A stretch of DNA of 64,000 nt from Lysobacterales bacterium (GTDB lineage: Bacteria > Pseudomonadota > Gammaproteobacteria > Xanthomonadales > Rhodanobacteraceae): positions 1 to 64,000 of the forward strand of contig QUBV01000002.1 of the NCBI GenBank assembly GCA_014338185.1, in the 5' to 3' direction. Under the pieces are notes generated by a model. The model made no database searches. It was given only the letters and a program-made list of their open reading frames with translations, and had not been told where the DNA came from. Positions 1-11,305 of this stretch are shown here, piece after piece; within the stretch, counting starts at the first letter, position 1; the number at the start of each line of letters is the position of its first letter. The translations under genes were made by a program, and so were the position numbers.

Positions 1-202
1 CGCGCCGCTGCGCCGCGAGGATGCGCGTGGCCAGTCCCGCCGGCACCGGCACCGCGAGGGCGTCCGCGAGCGCGCGCTCGAACGCCGCATCGCCCACGAG
101 CGCAGCCGCGCAGCGGGCGCAGTCGCGCAGGTGCGCGAGCAGCGCCGCATCGAACGGATCGGTGGCGCCACCCAGGCGACGCCGTGCCTCAGCGCAGTCC
201 AT
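1..202 (-). CDS. Putative anti-sigma factor, N-terminal part (3' end beyond window)
   Basis: Only the first 67 or so codons lie in the window. The reading starts MDCAEARRRLGG and contains a Cys-x2-Cys pair (DCARC) after an upstream Cys, the layout of the small zinc-finger-like N-terminus of cytoplasmic anti-sigma domains, similar to the DUF3379 proteins of Xanthomonadales. Its ATG lies inside the 3' end of the ECF sigma gene, so the two genes overlap by 14 bp on the same strand. This suggests translational coupling and a sigma/anti-sigma pair. The expected role is to bind and hold the sigma factor inactive. No membrane segment is visible in the part seen. Confidence 0.6.
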   Translation of the reverse strand, partial: MDCAEARRRLGGATDPFDAALLAHLRDCARCAAALVGDAAFERALADALAVPVPAGLATRILAAQRR

Positions 203-701
203 CTTCAGCCTCCTGCGATGCATCGTCGAGCATCGCCTTGAGTTGTTGCCGCGCGCGAAACACCTGGCTCATCACCGCGGTCTCGCTGCTGCCGAGCTCG
301 CGCGCGATCTCGGCCAGCGAATAGCCACCGAGCACCTGCAGCACGAGCGGCTCGCGATAGCGCGGCGGCAGGCGCGCGATCGCCGCGCGCAGCGCGGCCA
401 GCTCGCGGCGCGCTTCCGGGTCGGGCGCATCGTCGAGCAGTTCGAGTGCGTCGATGTCCACGCTCGGCAGGGCCTTGCGCTCGTACAGGCGCGCGTGCTC
501 ACGGCGCAGGATCGTGAGCAGCCAGCCCTTGGCGGCGGCCTCCTCGCGCAGCGTGTCGAGCGCGCGCCAGGCGCGCAGGAAGGTTTCCTGCACCAGGTCC
601 TGGGCCAGCGATTCCTGCCCGCACAGCCACCAGGCGTGGCGATAGAGGTCGGCGGAATGGGTGTGCACGAGTTGTTCGAACCACGTCTGGCGGGTGCGCA
701 T
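189..701 (-). CDS. ECF-type RNA polymerase sigma factor
   Basis: A sigma-70 family protein of about 170 residues. Region 2 begins near residue 7 (FEQLVHTHSADLYRHAWWL) and includes the DLVQETFLRAWRAL helix that contacts the -10 element and core polymerase. Region 4 follows (LPPRYREPLVLQVLGGYSL, then a helix-turn-helix with SSETAVMSQVFRARQQL). This is the short two-domain ECF layout without regions 1 and 3. I chose the ATG at 701 because region 2 starts right after it; an ATG at 776 or a TTG at 815 would add a low-complexity leader. The gene overlaps the following anti-sigma-like gene, so the pair probably works as a regulated switch. The target regulon is not visible. Confidence 0.85.
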   Translation of the reverse strand: MRTRQTWFEQLVHTHSADLYRHAWWLCGQESLAQDLVQETFLRAWRALDTLREEAAAKGWLLTILRREHARLYERKALPSVDIDALELLDDAPDPEARRELAALRAAIARLPPRYREPLVLQVLGGYSLAEIARELGSSETAVMSQVFRARQQLKAMLDDASQEAEDGLR

Positions 702-891
702 CGCGGACAGGGACCGGCGCGATGCGCTGGCGCTTGCAGGCTCGTGCATCGTCATCGGCGACTGTCCGGCTCCCATGGCCCCATGCGGCAGGCGCAACGG
801 CGCGACCGCGTGCAACTGACCCGGCGCGGTCGGACAAGTTCAGGTGCCGGCAGGCCCGGGCACGGCCGATTCGACGCCGCGCCGCGCGCCT

Positions 892-1764
892 TCAGCGGAT
901 GCGGTCGAGGATGCCGTCGAGCTCGTCGAGGCTGTGGTAGTGGATCACGAGCTTGCCGCGGCCGCTGCGTGCATGCGCGACCTGCACGCGGGTGGCGAGC
1001 TTTTCGGCCAGGCCGCGTTCGAGCGCGACGATGTTGGGATCGCGCCGCGCGGCGGGTGCGGCGGCCTTGCCGGTGGCGGGCGCGGTGGCGCGGCGCACCG
1101 CTTCCTCCAGTTCGCGCACGCTCCACTGGCGGTCCACCGCCTCGCGCGCGAGCGCGAGCGCACGCGCCTCGGGCTGCACGCTCGCCAGCGCGCGTGCGTG
1201 GCCCATCTGCAGCGCGCCGCGATCGAGCAGGTCGCGCAGCGGCGCCGGCAGATCGAGCAGGCGCAGCAGGTTGCTGACCGCGGCGCGCGATCGCCCGATC
1301 GCCTCGGCGACCTGCTGGTGGGTGAGCCCGAACTCCTCGATCAGGCGCGCCAGCGCGTGGGCCTCCTCCAGCGGCGAGAGATCCTCGCGCTGGATGTTCT
1401 CGATCAGCGCCATCGCGACCACGGCCTGCTCGGGCACCGCCTTGACCAGCGCGGGCAGCTCCTTGAGGCCGGCCTTGCGCGCGGCGCGCCAGCGGCGTTC
1501 ACCCGCGATGAGTTCGTAGCGGTCCTTGCCGACCTCGCGCACCACCACCGGCTGGATCAGTCCCTGCGCCTTGATCGAGGCCGCCAGTTCATCGAGCGCG
1601 GCATCGTCGAAATGCACGCGCGGCTGGAACTTGCCGGGCGTGATCGCGTCGAGCGCGAGCGAGCGCAGCTCGCCCTCGGTGTCGTTGCCCGGCGTGGCCG
1701 CGCCATCGCCGAGCAATTCGTCGAGGCTGCGTCCGAGTCCGAGACCGCGTTTCCTGCTGGCCAT
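892..1764 (-). CDS. parB: Chromosome partitioning protein ParB
   Basis: A 290-residue ParB/Spo0J protein. It begins MASRKRGLGLGRSLDELLG, the typical ParA-interacting N-terminus. The ParB nuclease-like CTPase domain has the GERRWRAA motif around residue 90 and the ENIQREDLSPLEEA box. A helix-turn-helix that reads parS follows (QQVAEAIGRSRAAVSNLLRLL), and the C-terminus forms the dimerisation region. Family members load at parS near the origin, slide as CTP clamps and are moved by ParA. It lies 24 bp after parA in the order rsmG-parA-parB, which often sits close to oriC in gammaproteobacteria. I saw no parS site in the immediate flanks. Confidence 0.97.
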   Translation of the reverse strand: MASRKRGLGLGRSLDELLGDGAATPGNDTEGELRSLALDAITPGKFQPRVHFDDAALDELAASIKAQGLIQPVVVREVGKDRYELIAGERRWRAARKAGLKELPALVKAVPEQAVVAMALIENIQREDLSPLEEAHALARLIEEFGLTHQQVAEAIGRSRAAVSNLLRLLDLPAPLRDLLDRGALQMGHARALASVQPEARALALAREAVDRQWSVRELEEAVRRATAPATGKAAAPAARRDPNIVALERGLAEKLATRVQVAHARSGRGKLVIHYHSLDELDGILDRIR

Positions 1765-1788
1765 GTCGAGGGGTTCCGTGGAGGGTGC

Positions 1789-2565
1789 TCAGTGCGCGGG
1801 CGCGGCGGCGACGCGGCGCATCATTTCGCCGGCCAGGCTCTGGTAGGCCAGCGCGCCACGCGATTCGGGATCGTACAGGCTGATCGGCTTGCCGTGACTG
1901 GGCGCTTCTGCCAGACGCACGTTGCGCGGGATGATCGAACGCAGCACCTTGTCGCCGAAATGCTTGGTGAGCTGCAGCGAAACCTCGTTGCCGAGGTTGT
2001 TGCGGGTGTCGTACATGGTGCGCAGCAGGCCGTCGATCTCGAGCCTGGGATTGAGGCGCATGCGCACCGCCTTGATCGTCTTGAGCAGGTCGGTGAGGCC
2101 TTCCAGCGCGAAATACTCGCACTGCACCGGAATGAGCACGCCGTGCGCGGCGGTGAGCGCATTGATGGTGAGCAGGTTGAGCGTGGGCGGGCAATCGACC
2201 AGCACCACCGCGTAGCGGTTGCCCAGTCGCGCCAGGTGCTCCTTGAGGCGCGACTCGCGCGCGAGCGCGTCCATGAGCTTGAGCTCGGCCGCCGTGAGGT
2301 CGGCATTGGCCGGCAGCAGGTCGAAGCCGGCTTCGGTGGTCACGATCGCGTTCTCGATCGGCGCCTCGTCGAGCAGCACCTCGCACACGCTCGGACTGAC
2401 CTCGCGCTTGTCCACACCCGCGGCCATGGTCGCGTTGGCCTGCGGATCGAAGTCCACCAGCAACACGCGGCGGTTGGGCCCGACCAGCGCCGCGGCGAGG
2501 TTGACCGCGGTGGTGGTCTTGCCGACGCCGCCCTTCTGGTTGGCGATCGCGATGATGCGCGTCAT
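1789..2565 (-). CDS. parA: Chromosome partitioning ATPase ParA
   Basis: A 258-residue ParA/Soj ATPase that drives segregation of ParB-parS complexes over the nucleoid. The deviant Walker A motif KGGVGKTT is at residues 11-18, the switch region DFDPQANAT near 40, and the Walker B-like [13 protein letters not shown] near 117. The length matches chromosomal ParA. The ATG at 2565 gives the canonical start [13 protein letters not shown]. The gene follows rsmG by 14 bp and precedes parB, so the three are probably co-transcribed. Confidence 0.97.
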   Translation of the reverse strand: MTRIIAIANQKGGVGKTTTAVNLAAALVGPNRRVLLVDFDPQANATMAAGVDKREVSPSVCEVLLDEAPIENAIVTTEAGFDLLPANADLTAAELKLMDALARESRLKEHLARLGNRYAVVLVDCPPTLNLLTINALTAAHGVLIPVQCEYFALEGLTDLLKTIKAVRMRLNPRLEIDGLLRTMYDTRNNLGNEVSLQLTKHFGDKVLRSIIPRNVRLAEAPSHGKPISLYDPESRGALAYQSLAGEMMRRVAAAPAH

Positions 2566-2579
2566 GACTGGATCCGGGT

Positions 2580-3230
2580 TCACGGGGCGCCGGCCGGTTG
2601 GCCGGGGCCGGCAATTATCACCACGCAGCGTTCGGCGTCCAAACCCGGCACCCTGAGCGCCCGCACCGCCCGCACCACGAACGGTGCCGGCACCGCGGCC
2701 AGTTCCTCGGGTGCCACGCGGCCCTTGAGCGCGAGCCACAGCCCGTCCGGGGCGAGCAGGTGGCCGCCCCAGGCCAGCATGTCGGCGAGGCTGGCGAACG
2801 CGCGCGCGGTGACGCAGTCGTACTGCCCGCGCAGCGCCTCGACCCGGCTTTCCAGCACCTGCACGTTGGCCAGGCCCAGCTCGCGCACCGCGGCGCGCAG
2901 GAAGCGCGTCTTCTTGCCGTTGGAATCGACCAGCGTGACCGCACGTTCGGGCGCGATGACCGCCAGCGGGATGCCGGGCAGGCCCGGGCCGGTGCCCAGG
3001 TCGACGAGGCTGTGGCCACGCACCCATGGCGCCACGGCCAATGAATCGAGCAGGTGGCGCGTGACCATCTCCAGCGGATCACGCACCGCCGACAGGTTGT
3101 AGGTGGCGTTCCAGCGCGCGAGCAGTTCCACGTAGTCGAGCAGGCGCTCGATCGTGGCCGCGGCGAGTTCGCAGTGCAGTTCGGCCAGCCCCGCAACGAG
3201 GCGCTGCCGCAGTGGGGCGCGGTCGATCAT
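2580..3230 (-). CDS. rsmG: 16S rRNA (guanine527-N7)-methyltransferase RsmG
   Basis: A 216-residue RsmG/GidB methyltransferase that uses S-adenosylmethionine to methylate G527 of 16S rRNA. Visible family features are the N-terminal [13 protein letters not shown] box, [12 protein letters not shown], the SAM-binding loop [14 protein letters not shown], and the VTARAFASL segment. The start at 3230 (MIDRAPLRQ) is preferred over an in-frame ATG 17 codons upstream because it matches normal family length. First gene of the rsmG-parA-parB operon. Loss of this enzyme is known to give low-level streptomycin resistance in other bacteria. Confidence 0.95.
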   Translation of the reverse strand: MIDRAPLRQRLVAGLAELHCELAAATIERLLDYVELLARWNATYNLSAVRDPLEMVTRHLLDSLAVAPWVRGHSLVDLGTGPGLPGIPLAVIAPERAVTLVDSNGKKTRFLRAAVRELGLANVQVLESRVEALRGQYDCVTARAFASLADMLAWGGHLLAPDGLWLALKGRVAPEELAAVPAPFVVRAVRALRVPGLDAERCVVIIAGPGQPAGAP

Positions 3231-3362
3231 GGCGAGAGGTGCTGGCGAGGGCTGGCCAGTATCGGTGCGGGCGAGCGGCAAAATCCAGTCGCCGCGGCCG
3301 GCGCCGCGCGCTTGTGCCGCACGCGATCCGGGCTTCGCGGCCGCGGCCGGCCGTCGCGGGAT

Positions 3363-3812
3363 TCAGTACAGGTCGACGCGGGCGATGAACACGCCGCAGT
3401 CGCGCAGGCGCGCGTTGAGCGCCTGACGCAGCCAGCGTGCACGCGCTTCCAGCGCGAGCGGGAACTCCGCGTCCGCCACCAGCGCGCGGGTGTGTTCGCG
3501 CAGCACGCCGGCGAGGTCGTCGAGCAGGCGGTCGGCACGTTCGACATCGAGCACCTGGTAGTACAGCGTCGCGCGCAGGTTCGCGCCGTCACGTTCGAGG
3601 TCGTCCACCGCGAGCGAAGCCCCGGCGAGGTCGATCTTGCGTGCGATGCGCTCGATCAGCGGCAGCACGAAGTGGGTGCCGGGCCCGACCCGCCGCATGT
3701 GCCCGCCCAGGCGCCGCAGCGCGTAGACCTGCCCTTCGGGGATGCGCAGCACCGAGTTCGCAGCGAGAACTGCGATTGCGGCAATGCACAAGACCGCGAG
3801 CAACGGCAACAT
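3363..3812 (-). CDS. Short SPFH/band-7-like membrane protein
   Basis: A 149-residue protein with one N-terminal hydrophobic segment (LLAVLCIAAIAVLAANSVL) followed by the start of an SPFH/prohibitin-like domain. Recognisable parts are the strand IPEGQVYALRRLGGHMRRVGPGTHFVLPLIERI and the later VLREHTRALVADAEFPL region. It is much shorter than stomatin or HflK/C, so it holds little more than one SPFH domain anchored in the inner membrane. A good ribosome site (GAGGGAG) lies about 4-5 bases before the ATG on the minus strand. Function unknown; scaffold or protease-regulator roles are only family-level guesses. Confidence 0.7.
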   Translation of the reverse strand: MLPLLAVLCIAAIAVLAANSVLRIPEGQVYALRRLGGHMRRVGPGTHFVLPLIERIARKIDLAGASLAVDDLERDGANLRATLYYQVLDVERADRLLDDLAGVLREHTRALVADAEFPLALEARARWLRQALNARLRDCGVFIARVDLY

Positions 3813-3909
3813 GACTCCCTCGTTTACTCAATCGAACAAAGAGTTAAAGGACAAACCTCATGTGCCCAATGGAACCACAGCAACGATCTCATAACAAGTA
3901 TTTAACTGA

Positions 3910-6043
<2,134 letters not shown>

Positions 6044-6045
6044 AC

Positions 6046-6306
6046 ATGGACTGCCGCGCGCGCTGCGGCGCCTGCTGCATCGCGCCTTCGATCTCCTCGC
6101 CGATACCGGGCATGCCGCAGGGCAAGCCGGCCGGCGTGCGCTGCGTGCAGCTGCGACCCGACTCCAGTTGCGCGATCTTCGGCTCGCCGCTGCGTCCGGC
6201 GGTTTGCGTGGCGCTGCGACCGATGCCATCGATGTGCGGCACCAGCCGCGCGCAGGCGCTGGCTACCCTGGCCGCGCTCGAAGCCGCCACCGCGCCAACG
6301 CGCTGA
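6046..6306 (+). CDS. YkgJ-family cysteine cluster protein
   Basis: An 86-residue protein with the [13 protein letters not shown] opening and further cysteines (GVRCVQL, SSCAIFG, AVCVAL, SMCGTS). This is the spacing of the YkgJ/UPF0153 cysteine-cluster family, thought to bind zinc or an iron-sulfur centre. The start codon follows the aroE stop by 2 bp, so the genes are probably co-translated. Specific function is unknown for the family. Confidence 0.85.
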   Translation: MDCRARCGACCIAPSISSPIPGMPQGKPAGVRCVQLRPDSSCAIFGSPLRPAVCVALRPMPSMCGTSRAQALATLAALEAATAPTR

Positions 6307-6384
6307 ACGCGCGGCGCGTCCGCCTGGCTGGCCCGCGCCGTGCCCATCGCGCACAATCGCATCCGGGCGAGGCGGGCAAGCACG

Positions 6385-7068
6385 ATGGATCACGAGTTCT
6401 GGTTGCAACGCTGGCGCGAGGGCCGCACCGGCTTCCACCGCAGCGAAGTGATGCCGCTGCTGCAGCGGCACTGGGGCAGCCTCGCGCTGGCGCCCGGCAG
6501 CCGCGTGCTGGTGCCGCTGTGCGGCAAGTCGCTGGACATGATCTGGCTCGCCGCGCAGGGCCACCGCGTGCTCGGCGTGGAGCTGTCGCCGCTCGCGATC
6601 GCGCAGTTCTGGCACGAGCACGGGCTGGTGCCGCGCCGGCATGCCTCGCGTCATGGCGTGCACCATGTCGCCGGCAACATCGAGCTCATCGAGGGTGATG
6701 TGTTCGACCTCGACGCCGCGGCCCTGGCCGACTGCGCGGGGATCTACGACCGCGCCGCGCTGATCGCGCTGCCCGCGCCGCTGCGCGCGCGCTACGTCGA
6801 CGAGCTCTATGGCAGCCTGCCGGCCGGCTGCCGCGGCCTGCTGATCACGCTCGAGTATCCCCAGCCCGAGAAGCAGGGCCCGCCGTTCTCGGTGGAGTAC
6901 GCCGAAGTGCAGGCGCGCTTCGCACCCGGCTGGGAATGCGAGCAGGTCGAGCGGCGCGACATCCTCGCGCACGAGCCCGGCTTCGTGGCCGAGGGCGTGA
7001 GCGCGCTCGCGACCGCGGTGTACTGCCTGCAGCGCAAGCACGCAGACATCGCCGCCGGGCCTGCATGA
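6385..7068 (+). CDS. tpm: Thiopurine S-methyltransferase
   Basis: A 227-residue SAM-dependent methyltransferase of the bacterial TPMT family, which methylates thiopurines and is linked to selenium and tellurium methylation in other bacteria. Family features: [18 protein letters not shown] at the N-terminus, [17 protein letters not shown] as the SAM-binding motif, GVELSPLAI, and DRAALIALP. The start at 6385 matches the normal family N-terminus. It lies 78 bp after the YkgJ-like gene on the same strand. Confidence 0.95.
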   Translation: MDHEFWLQRWREGRTGFHRSEVMPLLQRHWGSLALAPGSRVLVPLCGKSLDMIWLAAQGHRVLGVELSPLAIAQFWHEHGLVPRRHASRHGVHHVAGNIELIEGDVFDLDAAALADCAGIYDRAALIALPAPLRARYVDELYGSLPAGCRGLLITLEYPQPEKQGPPFSVEYAEVQARFAPGWECEQVERRDILAHEPGFVAEGVSALATAVYCLQRKHADIAAGPA

Positions 7069-7206
7069 ATCGATTGCAACGCGGGCACCGGTACGCGGCC
7101 ACGCACGTGTGCGCACGGCGGCAGCGGCGTAGCATGGACCCGTCGTGCGATGCGCATGCGTGCGCCGCCACCCGATCCTCCCGCATCCAACCAAGGAGTC
7201 TCCCTC

Positions 7207-7674
7207 ATGCAACCACGCCTCGACTACAAGCAGGCTTCACCCGACGCGTTCAAGGCGCTGCTCCACACCGAACAGCAGGTCCACCGCAGCGGCCTCGAGG
7301 AATCGCTGATCGAACTGGTCAAGACGCGCGCCTCGCAGATCAACGGCTGCGCCTACTGCCTGGACATGCACACCAAGGACGCGCGGGCGCAGGGCGAGTC
7401 CGAGCAGCGCCTGTACCTGCTCAACGCCTGGCGCGAGGCACCCTTCTACAGCGACCGCGAGCGCGCCGCGCTGGCGTGGACCGAAGCGGTGAGCGAGATT
7501 TCGGTGCATGGCGTGAGCGACGAGCTCTATGAGCAGGTGCGCGAGCAGTTCGATGACAAGGCCCTCGTCGACCTCACGCTCGCGGTGATCGCGATCAATG
7601 GCTGGAACCGCATGGCGATCGCGTTCCGCTCCAAGGTCGGCGACTACGTGAGTCCGCATCGCAACAAGGCCTGA
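7207..7674 (+). CDS. Carboxymuconolactone decarboxylase-family (AhpD-like) protein
   Basis: A 155-residue all-helical protein with the AhpD-type redox motif in QINGCAYCLDMHTKDAR: a Cys-x2-Cys followed by a His. This is typical of the peroxidase-related members of the carboxymuconolactone decarboxylase family. A clear ribosome site AAGGAG is at 7193-7198. It probably acts as a thiol reductant or alkylhydroperoxidase in the cytoplasm; substrate not visible. An alcohol dehydrogenase follows on the same strand. Confidence 0.88.
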   Translation: MQPRLDYKQASPDAFKALLHTEQQVHRSGLEESLIELVKTRASQINGCAYCLDMHTKDARAQGESEQRLYLLNAWREAPFYSDRERAALAWTEAVSEISVHGVSDELYEQVREQFDDKALVDLTLAVIAINGWNRMAIAFRSKVGDYVSPHRNKA

Positions 7675-7730
7675 GCGGCCCGGGACGGACCGCAACCACC
7701 ACGACAGTCCAGCCGCGTGGAGATCCGAGC

Positions 7731-8783
7731 ATGAAAACCAGGGCCTGGGGCGCCTGCGCCGCCGACCGTGCACTGCAAGCCATGGACATCGAGCGCCGCG
7801 CGCCGGGTGCGCGCGACGTGCAGATCGACATCCTGTGGTGCGGGGTATGCCATTCGGACCTGCACACGGTGCGCGGCGAGTGGCCGGGCACCTTGTATCC
7901 GTGCGTGCCCGGGCATGAGATCGTCGGCCGCGTCAGCGCGGTGGGCGCCGCGGTCACGCGCCATCGCGTCGGCGACGTGGTCGGCGTGGGTTGCCTCGTC
8001 GGCAGCTGCAGGCACTGCGCCGCGTGCGCGGCCGACCTCGAGCAGTACTGCGAGAACGGCTTCGTCGGCACCTACAACGGTCCCAGCGCCGACGCCCCCG
8101 GCCACACGCTCGGCGGCTACTCGCAGCGCATCGTGGTCGACGAGGACTTCGTGCTGCGCGTGGGCCATCCCGCGCCGCAACTGGCCGGCGTGGCGCCGCT
8201 GCTGTGCGCGGGCATCACCACCTGGTCGCCGCTGCGGCACTGGCAGGCCGGTCCGGGCCGCAGCGTCGGCGTGATCGGCATCGGCGGGCTCGGCCACATG
8301 GGCATCAAGCTCGCCCACGCGCTGGGCGCCCACGTGATCGCCTTCACCAGCAGCGCGGGCAAGTGCGAGGACGCGCTCGCGCTCGGCGCCGACGAAGTGG
8401 TGGTGACGCGCGATGCGGCGCAGATGAAGGCCCAGCGCGGCCGCTGCGATCTCATCCTCGACACGATCGCCGCGCCGCACGACCTGAACGCCAACCTGTC
8501 GCTGCTCAAGCGCGACGGCACGCTCGTGCTGCTCGGCGTACCCGCCCAACCGCACCCGACGCCGAACGTGGGCAATCTCGTGTTCCACCGCCGCGCACTG
8601 GCCGGTTCGCTGATCGGCGGCCTCGCGCAGACGCAGGAAATGCTCGACTTCTGCGCCGCGCACGACATCGTCGCCGACGTCGAGCTGATCCGCGCGCAGG
8701 ACATCAACCAGGCTTACGAACGCATGCTGCGCAGCGACGTCAAGTATCGCTTCGTGATCGACTGCCAGAGCCTTGCCGGCTGA
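7731..8783 (+). CDS. Zinc-dependent NADP alcohol dehydrogenase (YahK/cinnamyl type)
   Basis: A 350-residue medium-chain dehydrogenase/reductase. The catalytic zinc ligands are in CGVCHSDLHTVRGEW and GHEIVGRV, the structural zinc site is CRHCAACAADLEQYC, and the coenzyme loop is GIGGLGHMGIKLAHALG. The order and length match the YahK/cinnamyl alcohol dehydrogenase group, which reduces aldehydes with NADPH. It lies 56 bp after the AhpD-like gene. The physiological substrate cannot be read from sequence. Confidence 0.9.
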   Translation: MKTRAWGACAADRALQAMDIERRAPGARDVQIDILWCGVCHSDLHTVRGEWPGTLYPCVPGHEIVGRVSAVGAAVTRHRVGDVVGVGCLVGSCRHCAACAADLEQYCENGFVGTYNGPSADAPGHTLGGYSQRIVVDEDFVLRVGHPAPQLAGVAPLLCAGITTWSPLRHWQAGPGRSVGVIGIGGLGHMGIKLAHALGAHVIAFTSSAGKCEDALALGADEVVVTRDAAQMKAQRGRCDLILDTIAAPHDLNANLSLLKRDGTLVLLGVPAQPHPTPNVGNLVFHRRALAGSLIGGLAQTQEMLDFCAAHDIVADVELIRAQDINQAYERMLRSDVKYRFVIDCQSLAG

Positions 8784-8902
8784 GTGCATGCGCGGCGTTC
8801 GCGCCGCGCCACGCTCGATGATGCAGCGTGACGGACGCTGACGCTGCCCGCCTGCAGCGCAAGTGGCCGGCAGCGCTGTCTTGCGGCTCGCGCCGCCAGC
8901 GC

Positions 8903-9676
8903 TCATCGACCAGCCTTTCGTTTCCCTTTGGCCTCGAAGTACTTCGCCAGCCGCATGAAGCGGAAGAACGCGTAGTTCATGGCCAGGTTGTAGCCGACGG
9001 TGCCGCGCAGGAAGTAGCGGCGCAATACATAGGCTTTCACGAACGATGCCGGGAATTCGACGAACAACCGGGCACGCGGGATGCGCCGCTCGTGGGCCAG
9101 CAAGTCCGCAACCAGTTGGTCGGAGTAGCCGTTGTACTTCTCCAGTTGCCTTGCAAAGCTGCGCACGGAAAAGTGATGGACGTGGCCCTTGAGCCGCGCC
9201 GTCGCCACGGGTCCGGCAAGATGCACGGTGTCGTGCACCGCAGACTCCGAAAAGCCGCAACGGCGCCGGTCGTAGAGCCGGACATAGTCATGGTGATGCG
9301 CGCCGACGCGCGGGACGTCGTCGCCAGGGCAGACATCGACGATGCGCAGGTAATACGCATCCGCCCGCGACCCGGCCACGAGCAGGCGGGCAATCTCCTC
9401 GCGCAACGCGGGAGAGACGACCTCGTCAGCGTCGAGATTGAGCACCCAGTCGAACGCGCACTGTCGTTCGCCGAACCGCTTCTGGGGACCGTACCCCGCC
9501 CAGTCCTTGTGCACGACCCGCGCACCCAGCGCGCGTGCCACCTCGACCGTGGCATCGGAAGATCCCGAATCCACGACGACGATGTCGGCGGACAAGCCTT
9601 TGACCGATGCGATCGTGCGACCGATTCGATCAGCCTCGTCGCGCGCGATGATGAACACCGAAAGATCCGTCTTCAT
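8903..9676 (-). CDS. Glycosyltransferase family 2 (WaaE/KdtX-like)
   Basis: A 257-residue GT-A fold transferase. It opens SVFIIARDEADRIGRTIAS, followed by DIVVVDSGSSDAT and the metal-binding LNLDADEVVSP. The central YYLRIVDVCPGDD and the C-terminal RYFLRGTVGYNLAMNYAFFRFMRLAKY region resemble the lipopolysaccharide-core glucosyltransferases of the WaaE/LgtF type. Sugar donor and acceptor are not determined. It is convergent with the upstream dehydrogenase. Confidence 0.85.
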   Translation of the reverse strand: MKTDLSVFIIARDEADRIGRTIASVKGLSADIVVVDSGSSDATVEVARALGARVVHKDWAGYGPQKRFGERQCAFDWVLNLDADEVVSPALREEIARLLVAGSRADAYYLRIVDVCPGDDVPRVGAHHHDYVRLYDRRRCGFSESAVHDTVHLAGPVATARLKGHVHHFSVRSFARQLEKYNGYSDQLVADLLAHERRIPRARLFVEFPASFVKAYVLRRYFLRGTVGYNLAMNYAFFRFMRLAKYFEAKGKRKAGR

Positions 9677-10342
9677 GCAACATCCGGTGGAGAAGAACCG
9701 CAGGCGGTCGCGGCTTGCTTCGCGGCAACCTGGCCGCGCCCCCGTACGGGCGATCTGATCCGGCATCAATCACCGCCACCCGCTCCGTCGGCGGCGCAAC
9801 ATTCGCGCCATCCTTGCCGCTAGCTTGCCCGTTCGACACGACCAGCAAAGCGGCGCGATTGCCGCGACGAAGGCCACCGGACAATCTCCGAAGCGACCGC
9901 ACACGACAAGCCCGGATCGCGAGGCAGTTCGTCTTGCGCAAGGCGGCCGAAGTTCCCGCGGCGGCCCTCGCGGGAGAGGTGCCGCCGGGCTTCGCCCAAC
10001 CCGATTGGCGCGGAAGCCCGCAAGCTGGGCGCGACTGTACGTTTGCTGCAGGGACACGCCCGGGAAGTCGACTGGACAAGGCCGACTACGACCCCGGGCT
10101 TTGCTCGGCGGCTGCCGGCCCGGTCCGCGCCATCGCTTGCGCACCCTGAACACCGCACTCCACGCGATCGCCCGCAGTCCATGTCGCATCCAACTCGCTC
10201 GCGGCTACCCGCAACCGCCAGGAACCAAACCACATCTGCACTGCGCCTATCGATTCAGTTGTTGAGGGCCGGGAATGGCCACGTTAAGTTGCCGGCATTG
10301 CCCCGTTCTTCCTTCAATTTTTTCAAAATGTGAACTACGACC
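9677..10342 (+). other. Gene-poor stretch, no supported gene
   Basis: About 670 bp without a credible coding region. Open frames on both strands are Arg/Pro/Ala-rich shadows with no recognisable motifs. The first two thirds keep the genome's GC-rich base use; from roughly 10200 it becomes AT-richer, leading into the unusual genes that follow. A short G+C inverted pair followed by a T-rich run (about 10268-10325) could be a weak terminator. Confidence 0.5.
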
Positions 10343-10371
10343 TTGACTACGCCCCCCCCGATACCTACTGT
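10343..10371 (+). promoter_or_regulatory. Sigma-70-like promoter
   Basis: TTGACT at 10343-10348 and TACTGT at 10366-10371 are separated by exactly 17 bp. They lie about 60 bp before the start of the unknown secreted protein at 10431, which also has a strong ribosome site (AAGGAG) just before its ATG. Confidence 0.45.
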
Positions 10372-10430
10372 GCCGCGGCCGCTGCATCTGCAGCGGTGGC
10401 ATTTATCGACGCGATGAATAAGGAGATACC

Positions 10431-11120
10431 ATGATCGCTTTGAGAAACCTTGCAACTACCATGCTTGTGGGCCTGTGGCTGGGTAGCACGGCATGGGCCG
10501 CTGGGTGCGGCTATATTCCGTATGGTCAAGGTCCTACACCTGATAGCAAAAGCATCGTAACGAACGAATCTAGCGATAACTCTGCAGTGTATCGCTGGAG
10601 CTATGGAAACACATGGGTTTTGGAATACACATTCTATGATCCAAACGCAGCTTCTAGACTCGCAACAGCGGAAGACTATGTTGAGACCTCTTCGCCGCCG
10701 TCATCCATAGGGAACGGAACCGTACATCCCGACAAATCTATTTGTGACCCGCCTCAAGAGCTTCCGACTATTAAGGTAATCCCGTTCCAAGGAGGATACT
10801 CTCAGTATGTCGTCGCTACGAGCCATGTGCCTACCGGCGGTAGCGGCGGCGGGCAGGGCTGGGTCAACATATTTCGCAAACCAAATATTTTCCGCGGCGA
10901 TAAGCAATCAGATGAAAATCTCACTTGCGGGAATAGCAGCGACCTAGAACGTGGGTTGGCTGCAAGGCAAACTATCGCACAGAGTATCGGAAACCCAGCC
11001 AATCGGCGAGGAATATACAATATTCAATACGCTCCAGGGACAAGTCAACGGTGGACTGTCACAGACCCGTTTATGACGGATATGGGGTTAGTTCCGGCCG
11101 GATCCTGTGAAGGTCCGTAA
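10431..11120 (+). CDS. Unknown exported protein, AT-rich
   Basis: A 229-residue protein I do not recognise. Residues 1-23 form a clear Sec signal peptide (LATTMLVGLWLGSTAWA, then AGCGY). The mature part has scattered cysteines, is rich in Ser, Thr, Gly, Tyr and Asn, and contains a Gly stretch (VPTGGSGGGQGW) but no known motif. Base and codon use differ strongly from the neighbours: many A/T-ending codons such as AAA, AAT and TTT. A promoter, AAGGAG ribosome site and downstream stem-loop give it a self-contained transcription unit. It was probably acquired by transfer and acts outside the cytoplasm. Confidence 0.75.
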   Translation: MIALRNLATTMLVGLWLGSTAWAAGCGYIPYGQGPTPDSKSIVTNESSDNSAVYRWSYGNTWVLEYTFYDPNAASRLATAEDYVETSSPPSSIGNGTVHPDKSICDPPQELPTIKVIPFQGGYSQYVVATSHVPTGGSGGGQGWVNIFRKPNIFRGDKQSDENLTCGNSSDLERGLAARQTIAQSIGNPANRRGIYNIQYAPGTSQRWTVTDPFMTDMGLVPAGSCEGP

Positions 11121-11137
11121 AGAACGTATCTATAAAG

Positions 11138-11173
11138 CGCCGGCAGTTGCCAAAATCTTCAGTGCTGCCGGCG
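11138..11173 (+). terminator. Stem-loop, possible terminator
   Basis: A perfect 9-bp inverted repeat, CGCCGGCAG at 11138-11146 and CTGCCGGCG at 11165-11173, with an 18-nt loop, starts 18 bp after the stop codon of the upstream unknown gene. Only a weak T-rich stretch follows, so termination efficiency is uncertain. Confidence 0.5.
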
Positions 11174-11305
11174 TTCACCCGTTTATGCTTGGGCGGACGA
11201 CTTTAGACTTCACCACTCCATGAACGGTGTTTCATACGAAAGATTCGAGCGGCGATGACGCTCATTCCAAATATCTGCACTTGGATCTCAAAGGGGCATA
11301 TCGGG

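Noticed and set aside
844-3102. 752-codon open frame on the plus strand across parB, parA and rsmG
   Set aside because: Antisense shadow of three clearly conserved genes; its product is Arg/Gly/Ala-rich with no motif. High GC content makes long shadow frames common here.
9715-10233. Overlapping ORFs on both strands in the 9.7-10.3 kb gap
   Set aside because: All are Arg/Pro-rich, overlap each other and lack start signals; more likely non-coding.
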